From Polytrichum commune (lineage: Eukaryota; Streptophyta; Polytrichopsida; Polytrichales; Polytrichaceae): 64,000 bases of DNA. Within the stretch, counting starts at the first letter, position 1, and each line of letters begins with the position of its first letter. Below, piece by piece: positions 24,085 through 37,287 of this stretch. The translations under genes and the position numbers were made by a program. The stretch covers positions 41,199,081-41,263,080 of the forward strand of contig OX485809.1 in NCBI GenBank assembly GCA_950295325.1, in the 5' to 3' direction. Below the pieces are notes generated by a model. That model worked only from the letters and a program-made list of their open reading frames with translations. It was not told the DNA's origin and did not search any database.

Positions 24085-25115
24085 TGGTTAGTTACAGATG
24101 AACTGATTGAGTTTGAGAAGTAATAACCGGTTGAAGTTGGAGACTTCGGCAGGAAAATTGGCGAACATTTTAGAGGAATCTATGGAAGAATATACCTCAA
24201 ATGGATTTAGAATCACCATTGGGATCTTGACCGACTACAGTCTAACCTCATGAATATGACACTCCTTTATACGAGAACCTCGATATTATGACACATTTTT
24301 GCGTGACCAAACTTTGTGGTTCAAAACTCCCTCTCTCTTATGCGACTACAACACTCGAGAATGCGACATTTCGAATCTATGTTTTGTCACACTAAAGAGG
24401 TAGTTAATGCTAAAATTCTTTTCATCTATGTTACGCACATCTAAAATACATCCATTTTCACTTGGGAACTACTTGGGAACTTCATTCATCGTTAGGAACT
24501 TAATGATAATTAATTAGGTTGACAAGTGTAGAATGGACATGGTTAGGGGTAGAGTGGCCTCTTGCCTAGTATGTTGCCTTGTACACGGGACCGTGCTATA
24601 GTATCACCCGTGTCTTGATGCTAAACATCACGCATCATCGTTGTTTAGTTTCTTATTAGAGAACTCTTTACATTCTCATGTGAATCAGAATTATCAGTTT
24701 TCACAAGTGAGTAGGGAATCTTAGATAAGATGAGAGTGGCTAACTTGGTTAGGCAACACCAGAGATCTTTGGACTCATTGTTCAAGAGTTCTTGAGAACA
24801 TTTGTATCTATTGGGAGTTATGAGTTACTATTTCATACCATCTATCTTGCTTAAACTCGTTGTCTATATTTTCAAACCCATATTACGTATGTGTTCGTAT
24901 TCCCTCAACGACACGACAACTTTACACCACGTGTCATATTAACGAGAAGAAGACAACACCCCGAGAACACGACCGTGTTTTGTGTGTCCCAAACGCGTCA
25001 TACTAAAGAGGGAGAAACAATACATCCTAAACCGGAAGATGATGTCAACATGTAACCGGTCATTCAACCACCCCTAGCTAGCTAGGATCTCGACCGACTC
25101 TATGTATATGCCCTA
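24085..25115. repeat. Dispersed repeat copy 2, interrupted by a TIR-like insert
   Basis: Left part 24,085-24,260 (GTTACAGATGAACTGATTGA to TCTTGACCGACTACAG) and right part 25,015-25,115 (GATGATGTCAACATGTAACC to GATCTCGACCGACTC) both match the 12,283 repeat. Between them, about 24,262-25,012 begins ACTCCTTTATACGAG and ends CATACTAAAGAGGGAG, weakly inverted ends recalling pogo-like non-autonomous elements. The left part also contains end-like sequence, so two partial copies rather than one split copy is possible. Confidence 0.45.
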
Positions 25116-25662
25116 AAACTCCCTTCCCGGGCACCGATCCCAACGCACGGATAACAAGCCCCAAGTGGTCACGAAACCCCCATCTTCGCTCGCTCCCCAT
25201 GTGAACGCGCTCGTGAGAAGTTGGGCCCTTAAAGTGGTGGTGAGTTGAGTACGGCTTGTGAGTGCTTTGGGAAGCGGGATGGGGGGGGGGGGTCGTATCA
25301 TCGTATACATGTATATGTTATGCGCCCGGGTTTGGAGACGTTACTATTTAGGTTATTCTTCGCCACTAGTGTACATACTACGCGGGCGCGTGACTCATCA
25401 ACAGTCCGGGATTCTTGTTGGGATTGCAACTTTGCATGGCGCATGCAAGTCGTTTGGATAGTATGTTGGGGATGGGGATGGGGATGGGGATGGGGATAGC
25501 GTCCTATTCAAGGAGTGAGTTCTTGAGTTCATACATTATTGTAAGTGTAATAAGTCTAGTAAGGGGCGTGTTTGAGCATCGTGATGGAGGAGTCCACCTA
25601 GATAAATCCCCCCCCCCCCTTCTTCAATTCATTTGGCGTTGGCCCGGTTGGCCTTCTGTCTC

Positions 25663-25693
<31 letters not shown>

Positions 25694-27584
25694 CCCCCCC
25701 CTCCCTTTCTAAGCTTAGAAGCTTCCGCTTTGGTCTTGGGAATCTGGGCAGGTAGGGGATGTCAACTTACTCTGTATAATATTGGACTCGATTAGTATGT
25801 TTTTTTTTCTGTTTTTTTGTTTTGGGGCACGAATTGAAAAATGGACTTGATTTTTAGTATGAGATGTTGTGAAGCATGTTCGAATCGAGGGCGCTGCACG
25901 GTGTCAGTGTGTGTGTGTTTGACAAATTCTATTCGACGTTCAGCTTCAGGTGCAAAGTGTCACACGTACAGTAGTTGCAATGAGACGTGTTTTATAACCG
26001 TTTCGGAAACGAACATAAACCATTTGTTGTAAATGGTGTTTTGAAACAAGCGTCTAGGTTTAGGGTTTCGGTTGTCATTGTGACTGTGCAATGTGATGGT
26101 CATGTATTTCCCAGTGTTTCTAGAGACGTTGCATTTTATTTTTCTTTATTTTTTTATTGCATTTTTAGAAACGAAAAATTGGTGTTTGGATCAATATTCT
26201 TTCTTGTGTACATAAAGAGATCAACCATCTGAACGTGTGCCATGGAAACGGGAACCTAAGAATTTGAGTGAAGTTTTGATCATGCCAGTTGTGGCAAGAT
26301 AAACATGAATTTCAAGAAACTTTTGCCCCAAGCCAAAACCTTTTTGAAACAAGCAATTTGGAGAGCAACGCATATGATGTTGATGATTCAGAAGTGGCAG
26401 TCATGATGACCATTTCAGTAGGTTAGATGATTTAATTGCTCTTGGTTCACAATAATTTGATAGTTATGAAGTACCTCATGCTTATTCTTGCAAAAACCCA
26501 CACTTTAGCCTTGTCTCTTTATGTTGTTTGCTTCTGGTCCTCACCTAAGCAACACACCAATCAAATCAAAGTTTCCAATCAAGAAAAACACCCGCATACC
26601 TTAGGGTTGAATTGGGTTTCAATAAACCTATGCCGATGGGTACAAAGTGCTCAAACCAGTTGGTACTACACGACTTTGTGACGTCCGTCAATAGACAAAG
26701 TGATGAATTGGAACACGATCTACGATCTAGGGACAACTTGGTTTCCTAACACCTACTGAGGGGGTAATAATAAAACCTTGCCCCCCTGTAGACCGCTTGA
26801 TGATTCATTCCAATTGAAGATCATTGTAGTAATTTGTGATCGTACTTGATCCCGCATACTTAGAGATTAATTTTCTTATAATCCCTACTGTCTACACTAC
26901 TAATCAATGTCTTCACCCTCCCCTACACTGGTTTGCCCGCCCTTGTGGTAAGTTTGGTGAACTTTTCACATGTTTGGAAACATGGGTCATGTTGTCATTG
27001 GGATTAATTACTTACTAAATGATGGATAATGAGGGGGAGGGCAAACTTGGGAAGGGAAGGGAAGGGGAGAGTGGAAATGTTGACTACAATTGTAGAGCCC
27101 CGTAAGTACCATCATAAGATAAACCAACTCTTTAATCAAGGTCATAAACCTTCAATTTTCCCAATTAGTGTACGTGGTACTAATTTTTGAAACACCAACT
27201 ATTTTGCTAACTCTCAAAATTAACGAGGGTTAATATTTTTACTAAGTGATACTAAGTCCATGGGTACATGCTCATTTACCATGTATTCCAAAAAATATTA
27301 GTGCGTGCTCTAAGGTGCTTGTAGAGTGATGAGAAAAAGTATATGCAAACCCATGTTTGTCAATGAATAGAGCCAAAATGAATAGTTCGAGTACAATTAT
27401 TGAATAGTGTTGCTATTAATAATCTTTTCAATGAATATTTCCAAGATGAACAATGCTTTTTGGATCTTTAGGTAACACTAATTTCATAGTGCAAAGAAAT
27501 TTAGTGTCACCTTTACTAATTTTTCACACACGCTCTTAGCTCTCTCTCACTAATTGGGCTAATCAGTTAGTGAGCTTCAACTAC
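25116..27584. other. Intergenic DNA with simple repeats
   Basis: No gene recognised. Contents: a G run at about 25,280, a (GGGGAT)n array at 25,468-25,497, C and A runs at 25,609-25,698, and a fragment at 26,511-26,605 (CACACCAATCAAATCAAAG) of a dispersed family also seen at 47.8, 56.2 and 58.4 kb. Confidence 0.45.
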
Positions 27585-28182
27585 GAGCCACTTCACACAC
27601 AAGGCTGAAGGCCCCTAACCATGGCAATGTAAGAGCTCTCATTGGTCGAAAAGGCAGAGACCGTCCAAGTTCACTTCACACTAGGAGGTGAAGGCCTAAA
27701 GGCTCAAAGAAAAGTTCGTGGATGAAAATTCTACATGAAGTCTTACATGGCAAGTTGTGGATAAGGGTGCATGGTCTACCGGAATTTGCATCAAACCCGC
27801 CTCCAAGAGGCGGTGGGCTTGACGCGAATTCCGGTAGACCATGAGTTTTTTTAAATGTATTTTTCCCAACATGACAGATTTCATGTTAGACTGCAGGGCA
27901 AATTCCATAACACATTCCATGACATACAAACACCACCATGTAATTCTCTTAGATTGATAAAGTTTGAGACATATTATATCAAACCAAATCCTCCCCTCTT
28001 TTACCGTCAAACAAATATGCAATGGTCCCGCAACATGGTTCATTCTCACTTCACACTATGCTTGAGAACCCAAGACTACATAAAATGGCTTTCCCAACAC
28101 CCATGGTACGGCCTTTGGATGAGAGTCGAGGGTCCTCACCATTACAAGGTCACGGCTCTTGGCTCACGTGTGAAGTGGCCCT
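27585..28182. mobile_element. TIR element B (ends GAGCCACTTCACAC)
   Basis: A 598-bp relative of element A. The left end reads GAGCCACTTCACACACAAGG and the right end GTGTGAAGTGGCCCT. Subterminal blocks are also inverted (CACTTCACACTA near 27,680 and its counterpart near 28,055). No transposase is encoded; the open frames inside (117 codons minus, 109 and 72 codons plus) overlap one another and lack domains. It contains an internal hairpin. Confidence 0.7.
27770..27843. repeat. Near-perfect 35-bp-arm palindrome inside element B
   Basis: CATGGTCTACCGGAATT opens the left arm and AATTCCGGTAGACCATG closes the right. The full arms are about 35 bases with about five mismatches and a 4-base loop (AAGA). 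Element A holds a diverged version near 16,868-16,932. Confidence 0.85.
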
Positions 28183-31100
28183 AAGACAAATCAAGAACCA
28201 ACCCGTGAGCGGCACACGTTCACTATTACCTCCTCGATAGGTGTTTAGAAAACCAAACCGCTAATCGATGACCTCGCAAATTGACATGGAAGTATGGTGC
28301 TAGAGATCCAAATACTTCATCCACATCATGGCATGTATAGGTTCCATACAAAAGCCATCCATCCATCCATCCATCCATCCATCCATGGACCCCATGAACA
28401 TGGGCACCCACACATGCACATTATGGGCACCCATACATGCCCATATGAGGAAGTGGACTCCAAGCGGAGAATAACAATGCTTTCTGATGTCATAGGTATT
28501 GACGTTCCGGGTCACTTTATTTGTCCTTCTCTAGATTTAGAAGAGGTATAAAGGTGGCCCAGATAGATGTCATGCTCTTAGAGGCTGGGTCCCATGACCA
28601 ACTGGAATTGAAGTCAATTGCCTTTCAACCTCTTAAAGGCCAAGAAGGATTCATTTGTCCCGGGCAGCACCTCTGCTCGACAATATTACTATTTTGAACC
28701 GTTTGCGTTATAATCTTATGATTTGGGATACATGGACGGCTGAATTTTTGTATGAATGATTTTGATTTATAAGAATGTCATTTTTACAGTCATAGAGATA
28801 CATGTTTTTCTTCAATATGATGTTACATTAGGATGACCTTTTGAGAAGATTTTGCTCGGATCTTTAGGGATTAAATATGATACATTATCATGGCATCATA
28901 TATTGCATGCTTGATAGTGTTTTGATGGTGTTTTTTTTATGCATTATTTATCACCTCGTACAATTTTTTCCCAACTCCAAAAGAAGCACGCAAGAATCAT
29001 ATTTCTTGCAGACAAAGCATAATTGACCGTGACAAGAAGATGGTGACACCTAGCAAGAAGATGGCTACTTTTTTCTATTAATATTTTACCAACAAATTGA
29101 TGAAGTATTGGGAAGAAGTAGAAGAGAAATTCCGTATTCTTTACACATGGTAATGAACTTTGATTTTGTCATTGTGGGATTTTCAAGCACCATCCTCATG
29201 CAATGTGGTCGAATCCCACCATCCCTCAGTGCATGGCCCATACACATATACGGTTTGTAAAAACAACTTTGACACCATTAATTATCACCAAAAACCCATA
29301 CTTAGTTTACGAGGTTATGATTGAAATGAAATAACTACAAACCTTCGGGAATCGCGTTTCCACTCTATATTGTTGCCCGGGTGTTGTTGGCGGGGCCTTG
29401 TTCAAAATGCAAGATCTCTAGCCCTAGGCCATAAAGATGGATAGGACAAGATGTCATGATCTTTTAGTTGGGCCCCATTCACATTAATTCACTTGAGGTG
29501 AAAACACAATCACCTACACTATAGTACGTACACTACTTTCTTTAGTTGATTCCAAACACATTGGGGGGGGGGGGGGGTTGTATGCCTCGTGCAACCGAGG
29601 GGTATTATTCCATGATGTATTTTGATGTAGGGGAGATATCAGATAGAAAATTGTGTTACCTAATTTCATAAACAATGATGATTTAGAATATCATAACATT
29701 ATTTAGAAATTAGGGAGGAAAATATTATTTTATACGTTTGTCATAAAGAAAATCCATAATGTATAAGGTGTAGCTTAGAAGAACACTACACTGATTATCC
29801 CAATTAGTGTGTGTTACTATTTGGAGATACGCAAAGCTATACCCATTTAATGTTAACGTAATATTTTACCAAGTAAAGTCATTTATGTTTTATATTGTCC
29901 AATCAATGTAGTTGCATTGATCCTCATCTCAAAGTCCTAATCATTACTCAAATCCTCACTAAACTATTTACACAATGCGTGAAAGAAGTAACATCAATGT
30001 GAACTTGAAAGGATGGAAGGGAAGGGATACATGTACAAAGTAAGCGCGAAAGAGGGTATTTCTAGTAGCAGGACAAAGATAACCCTGCCCAAATGACAAA
30101 GAAACCTCATTGAGCAATGGATGCATAATTTGTACTCAATAGTATCCAATTTCATCCATCCATGCAACACATATACTACAAGGTGTATAGTACATTCTTT
30201 ATTTAAAATATTAAAATATATATAGAATAATAGGATTAGTGATGTTATCCATAACAATTTATTTATTATGATATGCGATTCCCTATATTCTAGAAAATTA
30301 TTTATCTCTAAGAAATTTCAAGGTCTTGGCCCAATGAATAAAGCACACAATACCATTGGTCAAACGTTGTTTGACAATATTTGATAAGTCATGCCCCCTG
30401 GGTACCAAACATCTTGAAGTGTGTGTATATACATGGTCACTTATCCAAGTGGTGGGCACTTCTAATAACTGTGTAGAATTTTGCTATGCATATAAAGGGC
30501 ATTTTGTCCAAGACCTATGGTTTACATCCATGAGCAAACCTGTCAACATAACAAATGAGATTCAATGAATGTAAATGTTTTGATGCTATTGCAACTCATT
30601 GTTTACTCTCCTCTTGCTTGTTATGCAATCCACAATCTACCTATTGGAATCCCATTGGGATTAAAAAAAAAAAAACCTACAAGAGCCACTTTACCTTGGT
30701 GAGATTGGTACGGCCCCAACTCAAAGAGCAAGGCAACTACCCTTGAGCCATAAATCTATAAGATGGTGTATTTATGTTTGAGTGTAACATTTATAATGTT
30801 GTGTTGTGTTTGTTACACTTGAGACCCGCTATACATGCCAAAAGCAAGAGCCAACAAGTCCCCCCCCCTAATGCACACAACACACTACCCCCATTTGGCA
30901 CACCACAATCCTTGCAAAACACCCTCATACCACACCCATCCTACACCCAAAACCATACATACAAAAAGAATAAATTTCTTAGTGAAATCTCAAATTCAGT
31001 GTAAATGGGACTTAGATGAACCAGAACAATGGGTTCAAACTGGTGTGAATAGGCTATAGTCTAGAGAAATCAAAAAATAGGGGTAGGTAGGACCATAGTC

Positions 31101-32640
31101 TGATAGCAAGGAGCACATTGTTTGATATCTACATATGTTTTGGGCAGGTCATAAAAGGAAAGCCCATTAGAGGTTGAAGTGTGTGAATTCTTAGTTTTGA
31201 CTCATGCAATAACTTTGCCAAATTTCATAATTCTTGAAAAAAATATCTTATGTCCCTTATCATTTGTGAATTGCAGCAATTGTGTGAGTTAGTGTTTTGT
31301 TCGTCAATTGTCTTCGGAATCGTGGTGAATAAAGTGGACTCCAAGGGGATTAAATCAACAATCCATAAACTTAGATTGAATTCACGGGTAGATCACTTAG
31401 TGCATTTTAAAAACGACGTGCGGCATAATATAGAGAGGATTAAAATCATTTGAAATAAAAATTATAAAGGAATTCCAAATAATGAAGGGGCCATTAAATG
31501 TAGACAATCCCATTATAAGTAAGTTAGATGAACATAAAAGGTGGGCCATTATTTTTTTGTAAAATTAATATAGGGGCCGAAGATAAGGATCCTAGAAGGT
31601 ATGTTCAGTATGGTATGTAAATAGGTTTAGGACTCACGGGGATGGATGATAATTGGAATTTTCGTCTGTCCAAAATTACTTAAAAGGAATATAGAGTACA
31701 AAAAATTGCAGTGACTTGGACAACATAAGTAATGGAAGGGTGCAAACAAATGGGCCATTTTTGAAAGTTATGTAATTATAGGGAGGCTTTAATTCAACCC
31801 TTGAAGGTAAATAGCCCCAAAACAAAAAAAACCCAGCCACACGTGGTGCACAAAAATGCCTTAGAGTGATCTACCCGTGATTGAATTTGCTGAATTTACA
31901 GTTGCAGTGAGATTGTAGGATCTACATGGAGTGATTCCCTTATTGCATGTATGCTATAAAAGTGTTAGTACCCCAACCTGAACAAGTATTGATTAAATAT
32001 TGCAATAGGTCAAGGCGATAGTTTGTTAAGAGATATTCGTGGTTAGAATTACAGTCAAGAGGTAAGGAAAATTTAAGAAAGTACCATGCCAACGTAATAT
32101 GAAGTTAGGCCTGGCCTAAAGGGGATGATAGTATGTCGGAAAATGAAACCAACACATAAGGTGAAAGGGGCCATCATCTCCGGGCTGAATTGAAATTTAT
32201 AGCTTTTATGGATAATTCTACAGTGTACGAGTGTCAGCCCTGAACCTCCACCCTTACGCGTCGTAGTCCATGTAGAGGCCTAAGGTTCACATGTAATTAA
32301 TTGACCTCACTTCTCCCTTGACTTGGACCCAATGCCCAAACAATGTTAATGCCACACACACAATTTTACTCCAAATGAAACGAGGTCACAAGCATTTAGA
32401 AATGCTCTCCTTCCTTATGCATTGGCCATAGCCTCACTTGTGGAGTCTGACATGCCACATGATCAAGACACTCCCTACCCTTTATTCTATAAATTAACCT
32501 AACTAACTGATGCACTACTATCCTACCCCTTCGCTAACTAATCACTCAATAACCAACATGCTAGATGGCTGCCTAATTACTAATTCTCAGCCTTGGCTGC
32601 CCAATGACAACTGGTAGGAATAGGCCAGCAACTCTGCTTC
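28183..32640. other. Intergenic DNA with simple repeats and MITE fragments
   Basis: No gene recognised. Contents: (CCAT)n at 28,354-28,386, a G run at 29,562-29,577, and a segment at 29,785-29,895 (CCCAATTAGTGTGTGTTACT, TATTTGGAGA) shared with 56,468-56,570 and, in part, the MITE at 57,478. Confidence 0.45.
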
Positions 32641-32706
32641 TCGGCCCCCCACTCCCTTGTTCTCCTCCCTTGCTGGAGTTCCACTTCAGCCTTCATTGAA
32701 CTCAAT

Positions 32707-33600
32707 CTACCTCAACTTCCTCTCTGTGTGCGTCCTCCAGTTAGGCACTCCCTGGATGAGCTCTGATTCGGTGTAGGGACTTAATGCCCTTCTGGAACCC
32801 TCCTTGAATATTGTCCACACCACCCCGAGAATCTGCTCTGAGTCGCAGATCAGCAGCTGGTAGCCTCTCCTCGCTTTTCCAATTGCCAGCCAAAAGCGTG
32901 ATTTACCGCCCTGGTGTCCCAAAATTCTTGCTCCCAGTTGCTGCATTGATGCAGATAATCCTATGTTCTCACCAGAGGAGGACGCCTTGAATCTCCAGTG
33001 ACCTTCCAATCTTTAGCAGACAACCACCTGCCGCATTCTGCCGTGCGGCCAAAGCATCATCTCCTTCCAGGCGACCAATGATCCAATTCAGGAACATTGA
33101 GAATGCGGCGCTCTTGAGGTCAGCACAACCTCTCTATGGCTTCATTGACCAAACTTCACAATGCCTGCTCCAAGTTCCTTTCCAGCTTCAGTCTTCCACC
33201 CAAGACCAAACATTCCGCTTCTAGAGCAATCACTGTCCACATTCCATCAGCTGCCCAAGAACTGCTCCAGCAATTGCTGTCGGCCGCATCCTCACCCGAA
33301 CGAATTCCTCATTGCTGCCCAGGGGATTCGCAGCCCAAGCCACCTTCTTCTATGCTCTGAGTTTTGACAAAATCCGACCCTTCTCTTCACTGGGAATTCC
33401 ACCCACTTCGATTCCAAGCTCACCGAGTTCGCTCAGAGGCCCAGAGGCCTTCCCTGTCACCTGAATCCTTCGCCGAAGAGAGAGTGAGCTTCTTCCTGGT
33501 TGCACCCAAGACCCTTGCTCACCGAAGCCTCCTGGGATCCGAAAATCAAGTCTCTGATCCACAATTTTGTGGAGCCCCCCCCCCTGTCTTAAAACGAACA
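32707..33600 (-). other. Coding-like remnant of unknown identity
   Basis: This stretch is GC-richer than its surroundings, and its minus strand reads as protein-like text in changing frames. At 33,009-32,707 a 100-codon frame contains MQQLGARILGHQGGKSRFWL and ICDSEQILGVVW. At 33,604-33,350 an 84-codon frame contains SELGELGIEVGGIPSEEKGR. The frames do not join and contain stops between them. I do not recognise the family; a decayed retrotransposon or retrocopy is possible. Plus-strand frames overlap (33,136-33,360 and 33,364-33,609), so the strand is not certain. Confidence 0.3.
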
Positions 33601-33609
33601 ACAACCTAG

Positions 33610-36386
33610 CTTAAACAACTACTAATTCAACTAGCAACCAACTATAATTCCACCCATAAATTCACTTAATTCAAGTGTTGACTAAAGCTCAATTAGCTAA
33701 TTACTTGTTTTTTTTATGTCTTTTCCATTTTTCTTTTCTCAACCCGACACCCTACAAAACCAAATCTAAACTTAATTGGAAATCATATCTAAATTTAATG
33801 CCTCAACATTGTTATCACTTGATAACACTAGTAACCGCAACCCTGAGGTCTTCTATGATTTTTAGTGTTTAAGAACACATGTGGGCACCGAATTTCGGCT
33901 CACAACGAGACTTAGAGTCGAGAGGAATGTAGGCTTCCGTCTAAGTAAGTCATGTAATCATTATAGCCATTGTGAAAGAATTGAACGACCATAGCATGGT
34001 AGCAATTTTGGACAGAGAGCAAATGTTGAAACTATTCTATTTTAAAAGAAGATTTTGTAAACTACTTACACCATGAGCTACTGTGAGTTGGTGCCTATAA
34101 TCCTTAATCATGTAGTGTTGCAAATGAGTGAAGTATTTATTGGCAAGGCGATTGTTTGCTATTGTCAATAATTAAGTTGGATCCGGGGTGATGCTACTGG
34201 ATTATAAGTTGTACAGTTGTAGTGGTTAATTTCTGGTGTAAAAATTGAATTGCGAAATAAGTTGTGAAATCACAAAGGAACAATTCCTTGGTGGTTGTGG
34301 TGAAATTGTATGTTGCAAAGTTGATGTTGAAGGCTATGGTTTTAATGTTGGTGAATAGTTGAGTTTCAAGTGTACTAGCCTTTCAAGGAAGATGAAAGGC
34401 TAACTAGGCAAGACCGTCATCTAGAGAGGTTGGGAAGCGAGTTGGAGGTAGCCGAAAAGACTTGACTGTTGACATCCTGGTAAGCAGTGACTATATGTTA
34501 AAGGAACCGAGAAGGGAAAATGACTTAAAATTGAGAAATCATAATTTGTCAATAATCAAGAATATTGTTAACGATTGTTCCAGTTGATAATCTTGAGAAA
34601 TTAAGTTTGAATGAATTAAGATAAAAAGAAATCGCGAGACGATAGTGATATCAACTACTTCACACTCAATAGTGACCACAATCAAGAGAACCTATGTATT
34701 CAACTAAGAAATCTAAAAACAAGCATTGTCAATGACCATAACTAAATCAATGAAAGTATGATCCATTGCAATTTTGTGGATGCTACATCATAGATTGGCT
34801 AGTGCAACACAAGCTTCATTGTGTAAATCTATTGGATATAAGTTGGAGAATATGGAAAATAAACCAAAATACAACCACATACTTTAGGTTCCATGAATTG
34901 ACCAAGTACTAAGAGTCATTAAGGTGAAGAGGTTAATGGTGAGGCCATGCTTCACGTTGGACGACAATCTCATTCATTAATCCATAATCACCTAGGCATT
35001 CGATACCAATCATGACTATCCTATCCCTAGTTCGGAACCTTATAACTTTGAGTTGAATCTACTTATGATGTGGGCTCACCGCCAAATGAAACCCTTGGGA
35101 AGTGGGAAAAAAAAATATCTGTCATGCATAAGTTGCCTTGACATGGTATTAACTTAAACAAATATGGTACGGAGTGCTATACTATATTCCAAAAGCTAGT
35201 AGTAAGGGCATGTTTACACTAAAGGCATTAGGCCATGGTTCTTAAATGACCATGGTACTAACTGTGAGCCCAAAATTGTGCCCACATGAAGGCTTAACCA
35301 TAAAAATTACTAAAACCTTATAATTATGTTTTCTTGAGTAGCCAAAAGGATAAAAAGGAGTGCGGAGTTAAAAGTCTAGATTAAATCGAGTTAAGTGGTA
35401 AGGTGGGAGTTATGTAAGGCAAGAGGCCTAGGAGAATTAATGGTGGGTCAAGTAAGTAGTTAACTGTGAGTTCTAGGGGGAAACAAAATTAACTAAAGGA
35501 ATGGGGAAGTGGAGTCCTACAAGGGGAAGGGCCAAGTAAAGAGGCCTAACCCCGTTTTTCTTTTCGGGCGGCCCGAAAGAGGCCGGCCAACGCGAGAAAA
35601 AAGGGAGAAGCTTGGAGGGGTCTCAGGAGGCAAGGAAAAAAATCTCATTATGCATGTTGAGGGTTAGAGGAGGAGAGATAAGGTGAGAGAGGGCGAAGCC
35701 CTGCTGAAATGATTGGGAAGGGAGAGGAGAGCAAAGCGTGCACAAAGAGACTCTGATATTGACAGAAATGGTGTCATCGGTCTTCTTCGAGCGGGGGCCG
35801 TGTATCTTTGTATACCACAGCCACGCGACAACGAGAAGAATGGAGGAGTGCAGGCGAGGATGGGAGCCGTTGGAGGGCGGCCAGGCCGTGGCGAGCAGGA
35901 AACCTGTACACATGGTTAGATGAATGTTGGACCTGAGGTCTGGAGTTGAACGGCAAGTCTACTGTGAGCCCAAAATGGTGCCCACATGTGGTGATTAACT
36001 CTTCGAAACCAATTTTTGTTTGACTTTGATGTGTTATGATTATTCACAAAACATAAAAAGAGTGAAGTGTGGTGTGGATTTAAGTTTAGGCATTAGAATG
36101 TGTTGTGTGGTTATTTCAAGGTTTGATTTCAATAGGAGAATGCCTTGATTATGTGAGTAGGGGTAAGGTGAAGCAAGGTGAGCTCCGCGGGTTAAATGCC
36201 CACTTTTGGATCCACCTTGGTAGTTTAGGAAGAAGGAAGCTTGGGGGATGGGGATTAGTCCCTACTTTGGAGGAGAAGGTTAAAGGATTGTGATTGGGGG
36301 TGCTAATCCTCTCACCTTATCCTCACTCTCTCTCCCTCTCTCCCTCTTTGCTACTTAAGGTGTTTTTTTCTCTCATTTTCCTCTCT
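33610..36386. other. Intergenic DNA with LTR-like starts
   Basis: No gene recognised. At 35,268 and 35,968 the sequences TGTGAGCCCAAAATTGTGCC and TGTGAGCCCAAAATGGTGCC, each continuing CACATG, occur about 700 bp apart in direct orientation. A reverse-complement relative lies near 33,892. They could be 5' ends of diverged LTRs, but no internal retrotransposon domain was found. Confidence 0.35.
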
Positions 36387-36659
36387 CTCCATCAAGCGCT
36401 CTCAAGGGAGCAAGCTCTTAAGAGCTTGAGCCACGTGTGTGGGTTATTAGTTTTTAGTGAAGTTAATTAGTTAAGCTCTCCATCAAGCACTCTCAAGGGA
36501 GCAAGCTCTTAAGAGCTTGAGCCACGTGTGTGGGTTATTAGTTTTTAGTGAAGTTAATTAGTTAAGCTCTCTTTCAAGTCCTCTCAAGGGAGCGAGCTCT
36601 TAGAGCTTGAGGCTTTATGTGTGGAGTAGTTAGTTCTTAGTGAAGTTAGGAAGTTAATC
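36387..36659. repeat. 91-bp tandem repeat, three copies
   Basis: The unit begins CTCCATCAAGC and recurs with a period of exactly 91 bases at 36,391, 36,482 and 36,573. Copies 1 and 2 are almost identical; copy 3 is diverged. Each of the first two contains the perfect 18-bp palindrome CAAGCTCTTAAGAGCTTG. No open reading frame. Confidence 0.9.
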
Positions 36660-36849
36660 CCTCTCATAAGGAGGGGAAGCTTAGAATCATTAGACTACAC
36701 CTATGAGTGGTTGTTAATTTGGTTAAATTAGTGGAACATGTTAGTCATTAGTTAGGGGACTAGGGGAATGCTTGATTAGACACTAGGTTAGAGGATTGTT
36801 GTTATAATTATTTTGGAACATCAGCCTAGTAGCTAAGGACTGCCCAAAC

Positions 36850-37045
36850 TACGGTCTGTTGGGAACTACAGTCTACTGGGAACTACGGTCTGCTGGGCAG
36901 CACCGAAGGGCCCCCCGACTTAGAATCACAGTCTACTGGGAACTACAGTCTGTTGGGCAGCACCGAAGGGGCCCCCGACTTAGAATCACAGTCGGCTGGG
37001 AATTACAGGCTACTGGGAACTACAGTCTGTTGGGCAGCACCGAAG
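36850..37045. repeat. 60-bp minisatellite
   Basis: The block GGGCAGCACCGAAGGG recurs at 36,895, 36,955 and about 37,032. The first period is exactly 60 bases; the second is 77 because a 17-base subunit (TACTGGGAACTACAG-like) is duplicated. With a 60-base period one frame stays open (36,859-37,143), giving a repeated 20-residue peptide containing WELQSVGQHRRGPRLR. There is no sign this is a gene. Confidence 0.85.
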
Positions 37046-37287
37046 GGGCTCCGAATTGCAGTGGCTGGCGGCAGCTAAGGGCTCCCAACTTACAAGCTGA
37101 TGGGAGAGCAGCTAAGGTGGCTGGGAAATTAAGGAGGGGTTGAATTAAGTGGGCAGATGGTCCCAAGCTGTGGTTAGTTGTGACCAAAAATGCTACCATG
37201 GTAGTTAGCTAGTTAGGGAAGGGAAGGAATTAAATAAGGTGCTATAACCACCAATTGTTGGAAGTTAATGGGGCTAAGGACACTTAG

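Noticed and set aside
28226..28551. ORFs with HPSIHPSI or GWMDGWMD repeats
   Set aside because: Translation of a (CCAT)n microsatellite in several frames.
36387..36659. Regular repeats resembling a CRISPR array
   Set aside because: Units are contiguous 91-mers without unique spacers, in a plant nuclear context.
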